Shown piece by piece: positions 7,285 to 16,044 of a stretch of DNA of 46,004 nucleotides (the stretch's first letter is position 1; every line of letters starts with the position of its first letter). Source of the stretch: Bacteroidales bacterium (lineage in GTDB: Bacteria > Bacteroidota > Bacteroidia > Bacteroidales > UBA10428); assembly GCA_016934395.1 (NCBI GenBank), contig JAFGSZ010000101.1:1-46004 (forward strand), in the 5' to 3' direction. The notes under the pieces are model-generated. The model was not told where the DNA came from and did no database searches. It saw only the letters and a list, made by a program, of their open reading frames with translations. The translations under genes were made by a program, and so were the position numbers.

Positions 7285-7909
7285 AGTGTATGAATTAAAG
7301 TGAGTAAAGTAACCTTAATAGATGTATATAAAGTAAGCATTCACTTAGCTTGCATTAACTGTAAAAAAAAATATGAACATATAAAAACTCCATGTTGATC
7401 GATAATTTAGCAAGAAATCCAAATAATCTCTAAGGGTAAATATTGCCCGGAAGCTTTTAAAAATATATATTTTACCGGTGAGTACCAAAAAACATGGAGG
7501 TATTCTGTAATCAGCCTCATATTTGCCTATATTTTTATTCTTAGTCAACCAATTAGAAAGAGATATCTATGCGGTAATAATGTATCCGGGCTCCATCGAA
7601 CATAAAAAAATGAAATTGAAAAAAATTACTTGCTTCGATGGGTTTTTTTCATGCAGTTTTCGGGCCGGAAATACCCAGAGTAGCCCAAATAAACGGCAAA
7701 AAAGTAATAATGGTTCTCATTTTAATCTCTATAAATTAATACCTGATTTCAAAGAAATCAAATAGAAACCTTGAATTAATTCTTCTGACAGAATGAAAAA
7801 TATTATTGTTATATTATTTCAGACAAATGCTGAATAATTGCCTGGAATGAAGTAAATACCAGATTACTAAAAAGTGTTTATAAGAATTATGGTGCGAAGT
7901 ATTAAACAA
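7285..7909. other. AT-rich intergenic region with no convincing gene
   Basis: About 625 bp between the outer-membrane protein gene and the exbD terminator. Short frames occur on both strands (67 codons minus, 80 codons plus) but show no signal peptide, domain or plausible composition. No hairpin or repeat other than the terminator at its right edge was recognised. Confidence 0.5.
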
Positions 7910-7935
7910 AAAAGGAGGGAAAATTCCCTCCTTTT
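7910..7935 (-). terminator. intrinsic terminator of the exb operon
   Basis: The arms GGAGGGAA and TTCCCTCC are flanked by AAAA on the left and TTTT on the right, so the hairpin can act in both directions. It lies 21 bp beyond the stop of the last exbD gene and marks the operon end. Confidence 0.8.
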
Positions 7936-7955
7936 AATATCTGGTAAATGAACTA

Positions 7956-8438
7956 TTAATAATACCTTTCTTTTTCAAGAGGATTTCCTTTTCTTGTAGA
8001 ATAGTTAATCTTCAGTGCGCTTGCTTTTCTAAGTTCTTGTTTTACATCGGTAACAATTCCCATTTCCACATCCTGGTCAACTTTTAGTGAAACCGTCATT
8101 CTCTTCTGATCATTTTCACTCATTTTATCCCTTTCGCTGGAAACAAATTCCCTGATTTTATCTTTTGTTGCAAAAGCATCGTTTAACTGAATTCTGGGTA
8201 CGGTACCAAAAACTTTAGTATTAGCAGGTCTTCCGATATAAATATAACTTACCAAAGATCGGTTCTCAAGCTTTTTAACTTCTGTAGCGCGTGGTGGTTT
8301 TACTTTCACTATTAAACTAACTTCACGCATTACAGTGGTTACCATAAAGAAAAAGAGTAACATAAAAACAATATCGGGCAGAGATGCTGTACTGATGCCC
8401 GGCATTTTTTTCTTTCCTGAACGTTGAAACCTGGCCAT
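7956..8438 (-). CDS. exbD: ExbD/TolR family biopolymer transport protein (second copy)
   Basis: 160 residues. A positively charged cytoplasmic start (MARFQRSGKKKMPGIS) precedes one membrane helix (about 20-40), SLPDIVFMLLFFFMVTTVM, which carries the essential helix Asp (D22). A periplasmic domain follows. With ExbB it forms the proton-driven motor that energises TonB-dependent outer-membrane transporters. It is the last gene of a four-gene operon, one base after the first exbD. Bacteroidota often carry such unequal exbD pairs. No tonB is present in the cluster. Confidence 0.92.
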   Translation of the reverse strand: MARFQRSGKKKMPGISTASLPDIVFMLLFFFMVTTVMREVSLIVKVKPPRATEVKKLENRSLVSYIYIGRPANTKVFGTVPRIQLNDAFATKDKIREFVSSERDKMSENDQKRMTVSLKVDQDVEMGIVTDVKQELRKASALKINYSTRKGNPLEKERYY

Positions 8439-8439
8439 A

Positions 8440-9033
8440 TTATTTTCCTCCTATATTTTTGGGTTCAGCTTCTGAGATAGCAAGCGGATATATATCCTCA
8501 ATAGCATCCATCCGGTCATCTCCTTCTTTCATATCGGTATACTTAATTCCGAATTTCTGCATTGCTTTTGCATTACGAAGTTCGTTATATGCCGCTACCA
8601 GTTCATTTTGAACAGTAATATAGGTTCCATAAGATGTCCCATTATCTGTCTGCAATGAAATGACATGATTTTTTGTAGTCATGATCTTGCCAAAATAGGG
8701 TACATCAATTTCAGATTTAGCTGGCAAATTCGGATCATCATTCGGATTTTCTATAAACTCCTTAGCAGCAGCCCTTAATTGGGTTATATCCATTAATTGA
8801 TTCTCCACCATAAGCTGATTATTCCGGTTTACCAGCACGAGAAAAATATTCCTTTCTTTAATCAGGTTTTCATCGTCCGGTTTAGGTTTTTCTTCATCCG
8901 GCATCTGGGGAAGCCTGCGGGTAAGCCCCGAATCTGTATCCATGGTTGTGGTTACAAGAAAGAAAATTAATAACAGGAAGGCTATATCAGCCATAGAACC
9001 TGCATTAATTTCCTGTAATTCTTTACGTGCCAT
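8440..9033 (-). CDS. exbD: ExbD/TolR family biopolymer transport protein (first copy)
   Basis: 197 residues. A short cytoplasmic start (MARKELQEINAGS) precedes a single helix MADIAFLLLIFFLVTTTM with the functional Asp (D16), then a periplasmic domain longer than that of its downstream partner. It includes an insert rich in D/N/E around 115-160 (ENPNDDPNLPAKSEIDVPYFG and on). It follows the small membrane protein by 19 bp and precedes the second exbD by 1 bp, so it is clearly in one operon. Two unlike ExbD subunits may assemble as a heterodimer in the ExbB channel; this is inferred from gene order. Confidence 0.92.
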   Translation of the reverse strand: MARKELQEINAGSMADIAFLLLIFFLVTTTMDTDSGLTRRLPQMPDEEKPKPDDENLIKERNIFLVLVNRNNQLMVENQLMDITQLRAAAKEFIENPNDDPNLPAKSEIDVPYFGKIMTTKNHVISLQTDNGTSYGTYITVQNELVAAYNELRNAKAMQKFGIKYTDMKEGDDRMDAIEDIYPLAISEAEPKNIGGK

Positions 9034-9052
9034 GATCGGTCCTTTCTTACTT

Positions 9053-9514
9053 TTATTTTTTAAAAAATCTTGATACCCCTGAAACTAAAATTCCGGCAAT
9101 AGCAAGAATAATAAGAATATAGGTTACATTAAGCCCTGTACCAACCCATTTTACGGTTTTTGGAACATTATCGCTCCCGTCATATGTGGGCATGTGTAGC
9201 GGAACATCGGAGGCGATTAAATAGGAAATTCCTATAATCACAACAAACCCTAAAATAATCAATAATGTTTTTATCGCATTTTTGGGATGTGAGATTATAA
9301 AAATCAATGGAAATGAAAGGGCTATCAAAGCTGCTATCCCAAAAAGTATATATGCCCATAATATAATGGCGTTTGTTACAGTCGGCTCAAGATAATTTGT
9401 TCCTTCTGTTCCCGGTACTGATTTTCCAAAATAAAATAGTCCGGTAAACACCAACGATATGGCAAAAATTACATATAAAAGGATAGTTACTATCCGTTGA
9501 GTTGTATTTGACAT
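9053..9514 (-). CDS. exb-operon small membrane protein, unknown function
   Basis: 153 residues with four predicted membrane helices at about 8-28, 48-70, 75-100 and 127-149. The ends are basic (FFKK at the C terminus). It is located between exbB (7 bp upstream) and the first exbD (19 bp downstream). A small multi-span protein at this place is a recurring feature of Bacteroidota exbB-exbD-exbD operons, suggesting an accessory or assembly role in the ExbB/D motor. I know no functional study and no catalytic motif is visible. Confidence 0.7.
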   Translation of the reverse strand: MSNTTQRIVTILLYVIFAISLVFTGLFYFGKSVPGTEGTNYLEPTVTNAIILWAYILFGIAALIALSFPLIFIISHPKNAIKTLLIILGFVVIIGISYLIASDVPLHMPTYDGSDNVPKTVKWVGTGLNVTYILIILAIAGILVSGVSRFFKK

Positions 9515-9521
9515 AATCTAA

Positions 9522-10340
9522 TTACTTTTTAATATTATATTTTACTAACAGATCGATGAGCGATATAGATGCATCTTCCATGCTGTTTGTAATGCTATCG
9601 ATTATTGACAAAAGATAATTGTAGAAAAACTGCAGAATGATAGCTACAACCAATCCAAATAATGTAGTAATAAGAGCCACACCAATAGGACCTGCAACCA
9701 AACCTGCGTTAACATCACCGGCAATACGAATGGCATCAAAAGCCTGGATCATACCAATTACTGTACCCATAAATCCTAACATAGGCGCAACAGCAATAAA
9801 TAAAGAAATCCAGCCCAGGTTTTTTTCAAGTAAACCCATCTGAACACTACCATAAGAAATTATGGATTTTTCAACTACTTCAATTCCTTCATCCATGCGA
9901 TCGAGACCCTGATAAAAAATACTTGCCACCGGGCCACGTGTATTTCGGCATACTTCTTTAGCAGCTTCAACTCCACCTGTTTCAAGAGCTTCCTCAATTT
10001 TATCCAATAAACTATCGGTATTGGTTTTAGAAAGGTTCAGGTAAATAATTCTTTCAATTGCCAATGCCAAACCAAAAATTAAACACAACAGTACAAATCC
10101 CATAAACACTGCACCACCTTCAATAAACTTTGCTTTAATTTGTTTATGCAACGTGGTTGGTTCTTCTGTTTCTGATTCTGCTACAGGAACAACAGCTTCT
10201 TCAGTTATGGTATCTTGTTGTGGTGCAAGAGAATCAACGGTTTCAGCAATTGCTTCGGGTTGATCTTGTGCACTTACCTGAGTTGATACTCCAAAACCAA
10301 GTATCACGATGACTGCTAGAAATGCAAAAAATTTTTTCAT
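9522..10340 (-). CDS. exbB: ExbB/TolQ/MotA family proton channel subunit
   Basis: 272 residues. Unlike E. coli ExbB it begins with a signal-like segment (MKKFFAFLAVIVILGFGVST, cut near VSAQ). An acidic periplasmic stretch with many E/T/P residues (about 26-65) follows, then three membrane helices at about 77-100, 175-200 and 215-245. The GLLEKNLGWISLFIAVAPMLGFMGTVIGMIQAF block and the later AGLVAGPIGVALITTLFGLVVAI helix are the MotA/TolQ/ExbB signature. It is the first gene of the four-gene exb operon and forms the pentameric channel that conducts protons and drives ExbD/TonB. Confidence 0.95.
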   Translation of the reverse strand: MKKFFAFLAVIVILGFGVSTQVSAQDQPEAIAETVDSLAPQQDTITEEAVVPVAESETEEPTTLHKQIKAKFIEGGAVFMGFVLLCLIFGLALAIERIIYLNLSKTNTDSLLDKIEEALETGGVEAAKEVCRNTRGPVASIFYQGLDRMDEGIEVVEKSIISYGSVQMGLLEKNLGWISLFIAVAPMLGFMGTVIGMIQAFDAIRIAGDVNAGLVAGPIGVALITTLFGLVVAIILQFFYNYLLSIIDSITNSMEDASISLIDLLVKYNIKK

Positions 10341-10862
10341 GACTTATTATCAGCTTTTAATTAATACTTATTTTATTTCTTCAATTTAATTGTTTATAAA
10401 TCACAAACTTACTCAGAATTCTTAAAAAAGACTCAAATTTATAAAAAAATTTGAATCCCGCCTTTTACAAATACATAATACTTGCTATTCATTATGATTC
10501 TTAATTATTACAAGGTACAAATATTAATCTGAATAACAACGGGCACTCTGTAATTTTTATAGTATGTGTAAAATAATTTAAATCCCGGGTAAATTTATAT
10601 TTTTTTCTTTAAAGAGTTTTTTTTGAATACTATCAGGGCCTGAAAATTTTCAGTTGCTTTTATATATTCTCATATATATTCTTTAAAGAACTAAATTCAG
10701 GCGTACTGTGTAAACTTGTCCTGCCGCAGGGAGAGGGAATATTCTCTTGTTTCACCGCGGTCATGAACTTCGGTTCGAAACCCGGCCATCCCTTCTGTTG
10801 GAATCCTTTTATGTATTCATCACTGTGTGACTAAATTCAAAGAACTTTTATCAGGCGCACTG
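10341..10862. other. intergenic region with AT-rich half and tRNA-like debris
   Basis: About 520 bp upstream of exbB. The part next to exbB is very AT-rich and contains the -7-like box at 10434-10441. The other half (10683-10862) has higher GC and holds a short duplicated segment: AAAGAACTAAATTCAGGCG near 10685 and AAAGAACTTTTATCAGGCG near 10840, each continuing into a purine-rich tract. The second copy leads into the tRNA-Ser; the first leads into sequence at 10729-10792 with tRNA-like pieces (TTCACCGCGG, CCGGCCATCCC). No ORF is credible. Confidence 0.45.
10434..10441 (-). promoter_or_regulatory. candidate -7 box (TAAATTTG) for the exb operon
   Basis: On the minus strand TAAATTTG matches the Bacteroidota TAnnTTTG -7 consensus, about 94 bp before the exbB start codon. 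A -33 element at the right distance is not obvious, so this is tentative. Confidence 0.3.
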
Positions 10863-10952
10863 CGGAGAGAGAGGGATTCGAACCCTCGATACCGTTTCAC
10901 ACGGTATACACACTTTCCAGGCGTGCGCCTTCAACCACTCGGCCATCTCTCC
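10863..10952 (-). tRNA. tRNA-Ser (anticodon GGA)
   Basis: Read on the minus strand. Acceptor GGAGAGA pairs with TCTCTCC and the discriminator is G. The anticodon arm CACGC-CTGGAAA-GTGTG gives anticodon GGA (serine TCC/TCT). There is a long class II variable arm with stem TACCGT/ACGGTA, and the T arm is GAGGG-TTCGAAT-CCCTC. It is 90 nt long, as expected for serine tRNAs. Confidence 0.95.
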
Positions 10953-11016
10953 AATACATTTCGTAACACCTGTATTTTTCAGCGCCGAAAATTACGAAAA
11001 AAAAATTAAATGCAAA

Positions 11017-12054
11017 TTATAATATGGTTATTTCTCCGCGTAAAGAATTATTTAATCCCCGGATTATTTTTTCTTTATCATTTTCTTTACCCAATAAGTA
11101 CATAAGTTTAGCCACTGCTGCTTCGGTGGTTATATCCTTTCCACCGATTATTCCTATCCGGCCTAATTTCAAACTGGATTCATATGCCCCAATTTCTACA
11201 CTGCCTTCAGAACATTGCGTAACACTAAGAATTATTATTCCAATACTTATGGCTTTTTTCATTTCGCCAATAAACCATGAATTATCGGGGGTATTGCCAG
11301 CTCCGAAAGATTCAAGGATAACCGCGCGCAATCCTTTAATTGTAAAGGTGGCATGAACCACTTCCTGTGTTATGCCAGGGAAAATCTTTAAAATGGCTAT
11401 ACGGGTATCCAGAGAGGTCTGCACTTTTATTTCATCCGGTCCGTTATCATAATGGATGGCTGAATAATTATACCGGATATGCACTCCGCTTTCTGCCAGA
11501 GGCGGATAATTTGGAGACTGGAAGGCATTAAAATTTTCAACATTGTTTTTTATGGTTCTGGTTCCCCTGAACAGTTTATTTTCAAAAAAGATACCTACCT
11601 CCGGCACAGCCGGACCATTTTCTTTAAGCGCTGCAGCAATTTCTATTGAAGAGATTATATTTTCTTTACCATCGGTTCGTAACGATCCCAAAGGTAATTG
11701 TGAGCCGGTAAATATGATTGGTTTTTTCAGATTTTCGAGCATAAAACTTACTGCCGAAGCAGAATACGCCATAGTATCTGTTCCATGAAGAATTACAAAA
11801 CCATTATATTTATTATAATTGTCTCTGATGATCTCTACAAGTTTTATCCATACATCAGGATTAACATTTGCAGAGTCGATCGGGGGATTAAATGAACAGG
11901 TAGAGATAGAATATCTGAATTTTTTAAGTTCGGGTAATATTTCCAGAATGTTCTCGAAGTGCACAGGAGATAAAGCACCGGTTTCTTTATCCTGAACCAT
12001 ACCAATGGTGCCACCTGTATAAATTATTAGCAAAGATATTTTGTCGGATGTCAT
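11017..12054 (-). CDS. ansA: type I L-asparaginase
   Basis: 345 residues, the normal length for cytoplasmic AnsA, with no signal peptide. It hydrolyses L-asparagine to aspartate and ammonia. The first active-site motif is YTGGTIGM, with Thr16 as nucleophile. The second is LHGTDTM at 89-95, with Thr92 and Asp93. A conserved [17 protein letters not shown] block follows and contains the catalytic lysine. The start codon shares one base with the tatD stop (TAATG), so translation is probably coupled to tatD. Confidence 0.93.
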   Translation of the reverse strand: MTSDKISLLIIYTGGTIGMVQDKETGALSPVHFENILEILPELKKFRYSISTCSFNPPIDSANVNPDVWIKLVEIIRDNYNKYNGFVILHGTDTMAYSASAVSFMLENLKKPIIFTGSQLPLGSLRTDGKENIISSIEIAAALKENGPAVPEVGIFFENKLFRGTRTIKNNVENFNAFQSPNYPPLAESGVHIRYNYSAIHYDNGPDEIKVQTSLDTRIAILKIFPGITQEVVHATFTIKGLRAVILESFGAGNTPDNSWFIGEMKKAISIGIIILSVTQCSEGSVEIGAYESSLKLGRIGIIGGKDITTEAAVAKLMYLLGKENDKEKIIRGLNNSLRGEITIL

Positions 12055-12824
12055 TATACTATATTAAATACCTCACAGGCATTTGTTGTGGTTACAGAAG
12101 CTACTTTTTCGACCGAAGTTTGGTGAATATCCGCCACTTTTTCGGCAATATATTTAATAAATGCACTTTCATTTCGTTTACCTCTTTTCGGTGCGGGTGC
12201 AAGATACGGAGAATCTGTTTCCAGCACAAGATGATTTAAGTCAATTTCTTTTACTACCCGATCTAATCCGGCATTTTTAAAGGTAACAATCCCCCCGATA
12301 CCTATCTTAAATCCTAAACTTACAGCTTTCTTAGCCTGCTGAATGTTTCCGGTAAAAGCATGAAAAATTCCACTAAAAATGATCCCTTTAAAACTTTTCA
12401 GGATTGTAAATATTTCATCAAATGATTCACGGGCATGTATTACCACAGGCAGGTTCCTTTCTAATGCAAATTCAACCTGTCTGGTAAATGCATTAATTTG
12501 TTGTGCTTTGAATTTTTTTTCCCAATACAGGTCGATACCAATTTCTCCGATACCAAAATATTTTCCCGTTTCAAATACTTTAAAAATTTTATTCAGTTCC
12601 TCCGTATAATTTTCATCTACAGATGAAGGATGTAATCCAACCAACGGGAAACAGATATCCGGGTATTTGCTCACCAGGCGGTTCATCCGGCCTAATGAAC
12701 TATTATCGATATTTGGTAAAATAATTTTTGAAACCGAGTTATTTCCGGCATTTTTTATTACTTCGTCAACATCAGAATCAAACTCAGGTAAATAAATATG
12801 GGAATGGGTATCGATTAAGTTCAT
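12054..12824 (-). CDS. tatD: TatD family metal-dependent hydrolase
   Basis: 256 residues, a TIM-barrel amidohydrolase. Metal ligands are visible: H7-x-H9 in DTHSHIYL, the EIGID motif with the metal-binding Glu, HARES, IFHAFTGN and the late ETDSPYLAP with Asp. Family members are 3'-5' DNA exonucleases or D-aminoacyl-tRNA-editing-like hydrolases involved in DNA repair. It overlaps the downstream ansA start by one base. The ATG at 12824 directly opens the first beta strand. Confidence 0.92.
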   Translation of the reverse strand: MNLIDTHSHIYLPEFDSDVDEVIKNAGNNSVSKIILPNIDNSSLGRMNRLVSKYPDICFPLVGLHPSSVDENYTEELNKIFKVFETGKYFGIGEIGIDLYWEKKFKAQQINAFTRQVEFALERNLPVVIHARESFDEIFTILKSFKGIIFSGIFHAFTGNIQQAKKAVSLGFKIGIGGIVTFKNAGLDRVVKEIDLNHLVLETDSPYLAPAPKRGKRNESAFIKYIAEKVADIHQTSVEKVASVTTTNACEVFNIV

Positions 12825-12889
12825 GTGTTAATTATTCCAGTTGCAAAAGTATAACGATTTGAATTACTATTATTCCTTTCCTGCATAAA

Positions 12890-14005
12890 TTAAACTGATG
12901 GTTTATAAACTTTTCCCGGAAAACACTTAACCAGCCCGTTAAATTCCATATTAATGAGTGAAGAAGAAACCACGCTTACCGGCAAATCGCAAAAAATACA
13001 AATTTGATCAATGGAAATTGAAACATGCTTCTGAATTACACTTAAAATGTTTTCTTCTTCCGGGGTGAGCTCAACAAAAATAGGTTTCTGTGTGGCATCC
13101 GGCTTTGTTTTGTTGTATTGCCAGCCCAAAATATATTCAAGGTCAGCAATATTTTCTATTAATGCCGCCCGGTTGCTTTTTATCAGCAGGTTGCAACCGG
13201 CCGAAAATTTATCATTTGTGCGACCGGGAAAGGCAAAAACATCACGATTATATGAATTGGCAATCTCGGCTGTAATCAATGCACCGCCTTTTTCACCGGA
13301 TTCAACTACAATTGTGGCATCGGCCAGCCCGGCAATTATCCGGTTTCTCTTAGCAAAATATTGGGGCTCCGGTTTCTGGGCAAATAAAAATTCACTAACC
13401 AGGGCTCCGGTTTCAATAATCTGATCAGCAACACTTTTATGGGCTGACGGGTACATAAAAGATAATCCATGCCCTAATACTGCTATGGTAGGCAGCTTGT
13501 ATTTTAGCGCCGATTTATGAGCGCATATATCAATACCATATGCCAGTCCGCTAACAATTACCGGCTGGTGATTCCGGTCTGCCGCATCGCGTATAATTTC
13601 TTCGCATTTTTCTTTTCCGTAATGGGTAGCATTTCTTGTTCCCACAATACTGATAATCTTTTTGCTGTTAAAATCCGTTGACCCTTTGGTGTACAGGACT
13701 ATTGGAGCATCTTCACAATTCTTCAGACGAAAAGGGTAATTTTTATCCAGGTAAAAAAGTACTTTGATATTATTTTTTAAGACATGTTCTACTTCTTTAT
13801 CAGCTTGCAGCAAAACTTCATTGGGTTTTATTAATGCCGCAAGTTTTTCGCCGATACCGGGAACTTTTTCAAGCCTGGCTTTTTTTTCAGTAAAAAGCGC
13901 TTCGTAACTGCCTAGATAGGCTATTATCCTTCGAATTAATACAGGACCTGTATTCGGTATAATGGACGCTGCAATTTTATATTTTAAGATTTCTTCTTGT
14001 TCCAT
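12890..14005 (-). CDS. dprA: DNA-processing protein DprA
   Basis: 371 residues. An N-terminal helix-hairpin-helix/SAM-like region (about 1-75, with VPGIGEKLAALI) is followed by the Rossmann-like DprA domain (about 80-295). Hallmarks are IISIVGTRNATHYG, VIVSGLAYGIDICAHKSAL, GHGLSFMYPSAH, FAKRNRIIAGLADATIVVES and GGALITA. A C-terminal winged-helix domain (about 305-371) completes the standard three-part layout. DprA binds incoming single-stranded DNA and loads RecA during transformation. No other competence gene is in the window, which is usual for this family. Confidence 0.95.
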   Translation of the reverse strand: MEQEEILKYKIAASIIPNTGPVLIRRIIAYLGSYEALFTEKKARLEKVPGIGEKLAALIKPNEVLLQADKEVEHVLKNNIKVLFYLDKNYPFRLKNCEDAPIVLYTKGSTDFNSKKIISIVGTRNATHYGKEKCEEIIRDAADRNHQPVIVSGLAYGIDICAHKSALKYKLPTIAVLGHGLSFMYPSAHKSVADQIIETGALVSEFLFAQKPEPQYFAKRNRIIAGLADATIVVESGEKGGALITAEIANSYNRDVFAFPGRTNDKFSAGCNLLIKSNRAALIENIADLEYILGWQYNKTKPDATQKPIFVELTPEEENILSVIQKHVSISIDQICIFCDLPVSVVSSSLINMEFNGLVKCFPGKVYKPSV

Positions 14006-14086
14006 TACATAATTACGGGAAACAAACAGTTAAAATTTCTGTTAACTATAACTTCAGCATTCAATTTTAAAACCTGTAACCTTTAC

Positions 14087-14560
14087 TTATTTTTTATAAA
14101 TATCGAGTGTTCGAATTAATTTTTCCTTTTCCTTTTCATTTAATCCGGTTAAACTTACCGGCGGATATTTGGCCACACCCAGGCGGGTTTTCTGAATTAA
14201 AATAATCTTCTCTTTTATTCCTGATTTTTTTTCCAGTTCATAGCCGTAAAATTCGCTCTTTGGAATTTCTATTGATGACTTTTGTTTATTAAAAAGACTT
14301 AGTGAAAAATATCTGAAAATAATTTTATCCCCGTTATCGCTAAAGTATATATAGTTAGGCTCACGAACCATTTCATAAGTTATTAGACCAATATATACTG
14401 CTGCAATCACCAGTACAATTAAAACTTTACTTATTCCGAAAAGCTTTTTATCATAATAATTGATAAACAGTATAAGTATTATTATAACAGCAAAAAGAAT
14501 GGCCAGAATAAACCTGCGAAGTTGTATCTTAAATATGGTGCGCTTAATGTCTAATTGCAT
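14087..14560 (-). CDS. two-helix membrane protein, unknown function
   Basis: 157 residues. A short basic start (MQLDIKRTIFKIQLRR) leads into two close membrane helices at about 15-34 and 42-62. A cytoplasmic domain of about 90 residues follows, of mixed beta strands and a final helix (NEKEKEKLIRTLDIY). The strand pattern (NYIYFSDNGDKIIFRYFSL, SIEIPKSEFYGYEL, IILIQKT) suggests a small PH-like fold as seen in bacterial PH domain proteins, but that is inference. It lies 81 bp upstream of dprA on the same strand; a shared transcript is possible but unproven. Confidence 0.6.
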   Translation of the reverse strand: MQLDIKRTIFKIQLRRFILAILFAVIIILILFINYYDKKLFGISKVLIVLVIAAVYIGLITYEMVREPNYIYFSDNGDKIIFRYFSLSLFNKQKSSIEIPKSEFYGYELEKKSGIKEKIILIQKTRLGVAKYPPVSLTGLNEKEKEKLIRTLDIYKK

Positions 14561-14835
14561 AATTTGAAAATTCTATTAAAGTATATCAATTCAAAAATAA
14601 ATTAATATTAAGTCGGAAACAAACAAATAACCATCCAAATACCAAAAATTAAAAATGAATAATAAATACAACTTTTCTTAGATAAGATCGTAATTTATCA
14701 ATTATTATTGAACATAGTTATACTTTTAATAAATTGCCTGTTATTGTTAATTACTTTATAAATATTACATTACAGGTTTAACGAATTAAATTTAACTTTA
14801 TTTTAACTATATTAGTATCCACTAAATTTAAAATC

Positions 14836-15396
14836 ATGAAAAAATTATCTGTTATTTTAAGTGGTATAATCCTTGTCGGCATCCTGACAACGGTTTCAGG
14901 GCAAGACAGAAAAAATGTGGTAAAACTTGGATTATTAAGCCCATTTGTAAATACTCTTAATCTTGCATATGAATATTGTTTAAATGACGATATCGGATTA
15001 CAACTCCGGGGATATTTCACCGGAGCTTCTGTTGGTGACACCAAATTAAGAGGCTATGGAATTATTCCGGAATTCCGTTACTATTTATCTGATTCCAAAC
15101 TTGCACCTTCAGGCATATTTATTGCACCTTATGCCAGACTAAACTTTTTTACCGTAACATCTAATGATGAAGGTGATCCTGACTATGCCAAAGGAACTTT
15201 AAACACCTATGGCGGAGGTCTTCTTATCGGATATCAGCGATTACTAAAAGACCGGATTACGCTCGAAGCTTATATCGGCCCCTCTTATACATCTGCAAGT
15301 GTATCGGCTGAAGAAGGTGATTCCGGAAATATCGATGTTGGAAATATGGATGGTTTTCTTGTGCGTGGTGGAATTACTATTGGTGTAGCTTTTTAA
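14836..15396 (+). CDS. DUF3575-like outer-membrane beta-barrel protein
   Basis: 186 residues. A signal peptide (MKKLSVILSGIILVGILTTVSGQ) precedes about eight amphipathic strands: VVKLGLLSPFVNTLNLAYEY, IGLQLRGYFTG, YGIIPEFRYYLS, GIFIAPYARLNFF, NTYGGGLLIGYQ, ITLEAYIGPSY, then GFLVRGGITIGVAF ending in Phe. This is typical of small outer-membrane barrels of the DUF3575 type. Its role is unknown. It is transcribed alone, ends at a strong bidirectional terminator, and has an AT-rich 275-bp upstream region in which I found no clear promoter box. Confidence 0.75.
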   Translation: MKKLSVILSGIILVGILTTVSGQDRKNVVKLGLLSPFVNTLNLAYEYCLNDDIGLQLRGYFTGASVGDTKLRGYGIIPEFRYYLSDSKLAPSGIFIAPYARLNFFTVTSNDEGDPDYAKGTLNTYGGGLLIGYQRLLKDRITLEAYIGPSYTSASVSAEEGDSGNIDVGNMDGFLVRGGITIGVAF

Positions 15397-15412
15397 TTTA
15401 TTATTCTGTTAT

Positions 15413-15449
15413 AAAAAAAAAATCCAGCGTCTGCGCTGGATTTTTTTTT
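15413..15449. terminator. bidirectional intrinsic terminator
   Basis: The stem ATCCAGCG/CGCTGGAT (15422-15429 with 15434-15441) has loop TCTG. It is flanked by ten A residues on the left and nine T residues on the right. It serves the convergent DUF3575-like gene and tadA; its right T-run touches the tadA stop codon. Confidence 0.9.
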
Positions 15450-15894
15450 ATCTTTTATTTCTAAAAAACGAAGATAGAATTTCGGAACTTTCCTGCTCAA
15501 GCACACCCTTAATAACCATTGTTTTCGGATGCAGCACATTTTGTTTTAATCTCGAAAATCCACGCTCGGGATCGGAAGCCCCATATACAATTTTTGTTAT
15601 CTGTGCCCAGAATGAAGCTCCGGCACACATTACACAGGGTTCAAGTGTGCAGTATAATGTACAATCATTTAAATATTTTCCTCCTATTGAATTCGCTGCA
15701 GCGGTATATGCCTGCATCTCGGCATGGGCAGTAACATCATTCAGCGTTTCGGTTAAATTGTGTGCCCTGGCAATTATCCGGTTATTGGTTACTATAATTG
15801 CCCCAACAGGAATCTCATCTTTTTCCAGCGCCTTGTGTGCTTCTTTTAGAGCCTCCTTCATAAAATATTCATCAGTATACTTTAAAACATCCAT
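15448..15894 (-). CDS. tadA: tRNA-specific adenosine deaminase
   Basis: 148 residues, a zinc deaminase that converts A34 to inosine in tRNA-Arg(ACG). The zinc site and proton shuttle are clear: H57-A-E59 and P86-C-x2-C90. The ALKEAHKALEKDEIPVGAII opening and RIIARAHN are family hallmarks. A tRNA-Arg(TCG) at the left end of the window reads CGA separately, so both decoding routes may exist in this organism. ATG at 15894; the gene is monocistronic and ends in the shared terminator. Confidence 0.93.
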   Translation of the reverse strand: MDVLKYTDEYFMKEALKEAHKALEKDEIPVGAIIVTNNRIIARAHNLTETLNDVTAHAEMQAYTAAANSIGGKYLNDCTLYCTLEPCVMCAGASFWAQITKIVYGASDPERGFSRLKQNVLHPKTMVIKGVLEQESSEILSSFFRNKR

Positions 15895-16044
15895 TTTATA
15901 ATTTTTGAGAGTTTATCAGGTTAAACAACAATAGCAAATATCGGGTCTGCCTTTCCAAAAATAATTATTGTTCAGCAGTATGATGATATCTTTCCTTAAT
16001 AATTTCCAATTTCTTTATATTTTCGCATACTAAAATAAGCAACT

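Noticed and set aside
7345..7765. Two short frames (67 codons minus, 80 codons plus) in the gap before the exb terminator
   Set aside because: They overlap each other antisense, are of odd composition and show no family features.
10827..11009. Plus-strand frame of 60 codons
   Set aside because: It lies across the tRNA-Ser gene and is an artefact.
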